Assembly (NCBI GenBank): GCA_040255445.1
Contig: JBDZUZ010000197.1
Span: forward strand, 1 to 5,979
Source of the DNA: JBDZUZ01 sp040255445
GTDB taxonomy: Bacteria > Planctomycetota > Phycisphaerae > Phycisphaerales > UBA1924
Direction: 5' to 3'
DNA length: 5,979 nt
The notes under the pieces were generated by a model. That model worked only from the letters and a program-made list of their open reading frames with translations. It searched no databases and was not told where the DNA came from. Shown piece by piece: positions 5,499 to 5,979 of the stretch. The translations under genes and the position numbers were made by a program. The first letter of the stretch is position 1. The number at the start of each line of letters is the position of its first letter.

Positions 5499-5979
5499 AT
5501 GCGCAATTTCAGCCTGGCCCTCATCGGGGCCGCGTTCGCGGCGTCCTCCGCCGCGGCGACGATTGTTCCGTTCACCGAGGACTTCGATCAGAACGCGTCG
5601 AACTGGCGCGATTCGGGCGGTCAGACCGACGCGGCGTGGAACGCGACGGGGAGCATCGACGGCGGTGCGTACATCTCGACGCCGTTCTCGTTCTTCGGAA
5701 ACGCGGCCAACGACACGCCGGTGATCGTTCGCGGGCAGTCGAACTTCGGCAGCAGCAACAACGCGTTCGTCGGCAACTGGATCACCGACGGCGTGGCGCT
5801 CATGACGGTGTCGGTGCGGCACAGCGCACCCGCGCCGTTGACGTTCTTCACGCGGTTCGCCAGCCCCGCGAACTTCCCGGGCGCGACGGCGATCACGTTC
5901 GCGCCGGTGCTGCCCAACACCTGGACCACGCTGACGTTCCCCATCAGCGCGAACAGCCCGCAGTTCATCTCTTTCGAGA
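5499..5979 (+). CDS. Exported protein of unknown function, 3' end beyond window
   Basis: The first 160 residues are present and the frame is still open at the window end. A signal peptide is clear: MRNFSLALIGAAFAASSAAA, with R2, a hydrophobic core and an Ala-rich end; cleavage is likely just before TIVPF at residue 21. The mature part begins VPFTEDFDQNASNWRDSG and is rich in Asn, Thr, Ser, Phe and Gly with alternating hydrophobic residues, lacks cysteine in the visible part, and looks like a beta-sandwich (for example SVRHSAPAPLTFFTRFASP and NTWTTLTFPIS). Such 'EDFD...NW' openings are common in secreted carbohydrate-binding or PEP-CTERM surface proteins of planctomycetes and related bacteria. 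The C-terminus needed to test for a PEP-CTERM tail is not in the window. AGAGAG before 5491 serves as a purine-rich ribosome site about eight bases from the ATG. Product is exported; function unknown. Confidence 0.85.
   Translation, partial: MRNFSLALIGAAFAASSAAATIVPFTEDFDQNASNWRDSGGQTDAAWNATGSIDGGAYISTPFSFFGNAANDTPVIVRGQSNFGSSNNAFVGNWITDGVALMTVSVRHSAPAPLTFFTRFASPANFPGATAITFAPVLPNTWTTLTFPISANSPQFISFE

Overview
The window is about 6 kb of GC-rich bacterial DNA from a diderm organism. The MCE/Mla-type lipid transport genes, the very high third-position GC and a secreted alanine-rich-leader protein of the kind common in planctomycetes suggest Planctomycetota, perhaps class Phycisphaerae. This placement is an inference; no marker gene is present.

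Layout. (1) 40-633, minus strand: a Nudix hydrolase of the ADP-ribose pyrophosphatase type with a perfect Nudix box. (2) About 634-718: a short divergent control region. (3) 719-2747, plus strand: a two-gene, translationally coupled operon made of an MlaF/Mkl-type ABC ATPase and an MlaD-type MCE lipid-binding protein. No MlaE-type permease is present beside them. (4) 2748-3014: a 267-base gap holding five 15-bp tandem repeats and then a very strong GC hairpin. (5) 3015-4865, plus: a 616-residue AI-2E-family membrane protein. Its last 250 residues look like a helical cap plus Rossmann module of the cobalamin-binding type, but the cobalamin-binding residues are missing. (6) 4866-5053: a perfect TATAAT box followed by a long, foldable leader. 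(7) 5054-5371, plus: a 105-residue protein resembling a winged helix. (8) 5372-5498: small hairpins and a plausible promoter. (9) 5499 to the window end, plus: the first 160 residues of an exported protein.

How the genes fit together. The ATPase and MCE protein should work as parts of one inner-membrane lipid transporter whose permease must be encoded elsewhere. The AI-2E-family gene follows on the same strand but appears to have its own ribosome binding site and is separated by repeats and a hairpin, so it may be an independent unit. The small winged-helix-like protein and the exported protein appear to be single-gene units with their own promoters. The most unusual items are the AI-2E fusion to a degenerate B12-type module, the 15-bp repeat array, and the structured leader of the small winged-helix-like gene. 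I did not find a mobile element, CRISPR array, tRNA or rRNA.
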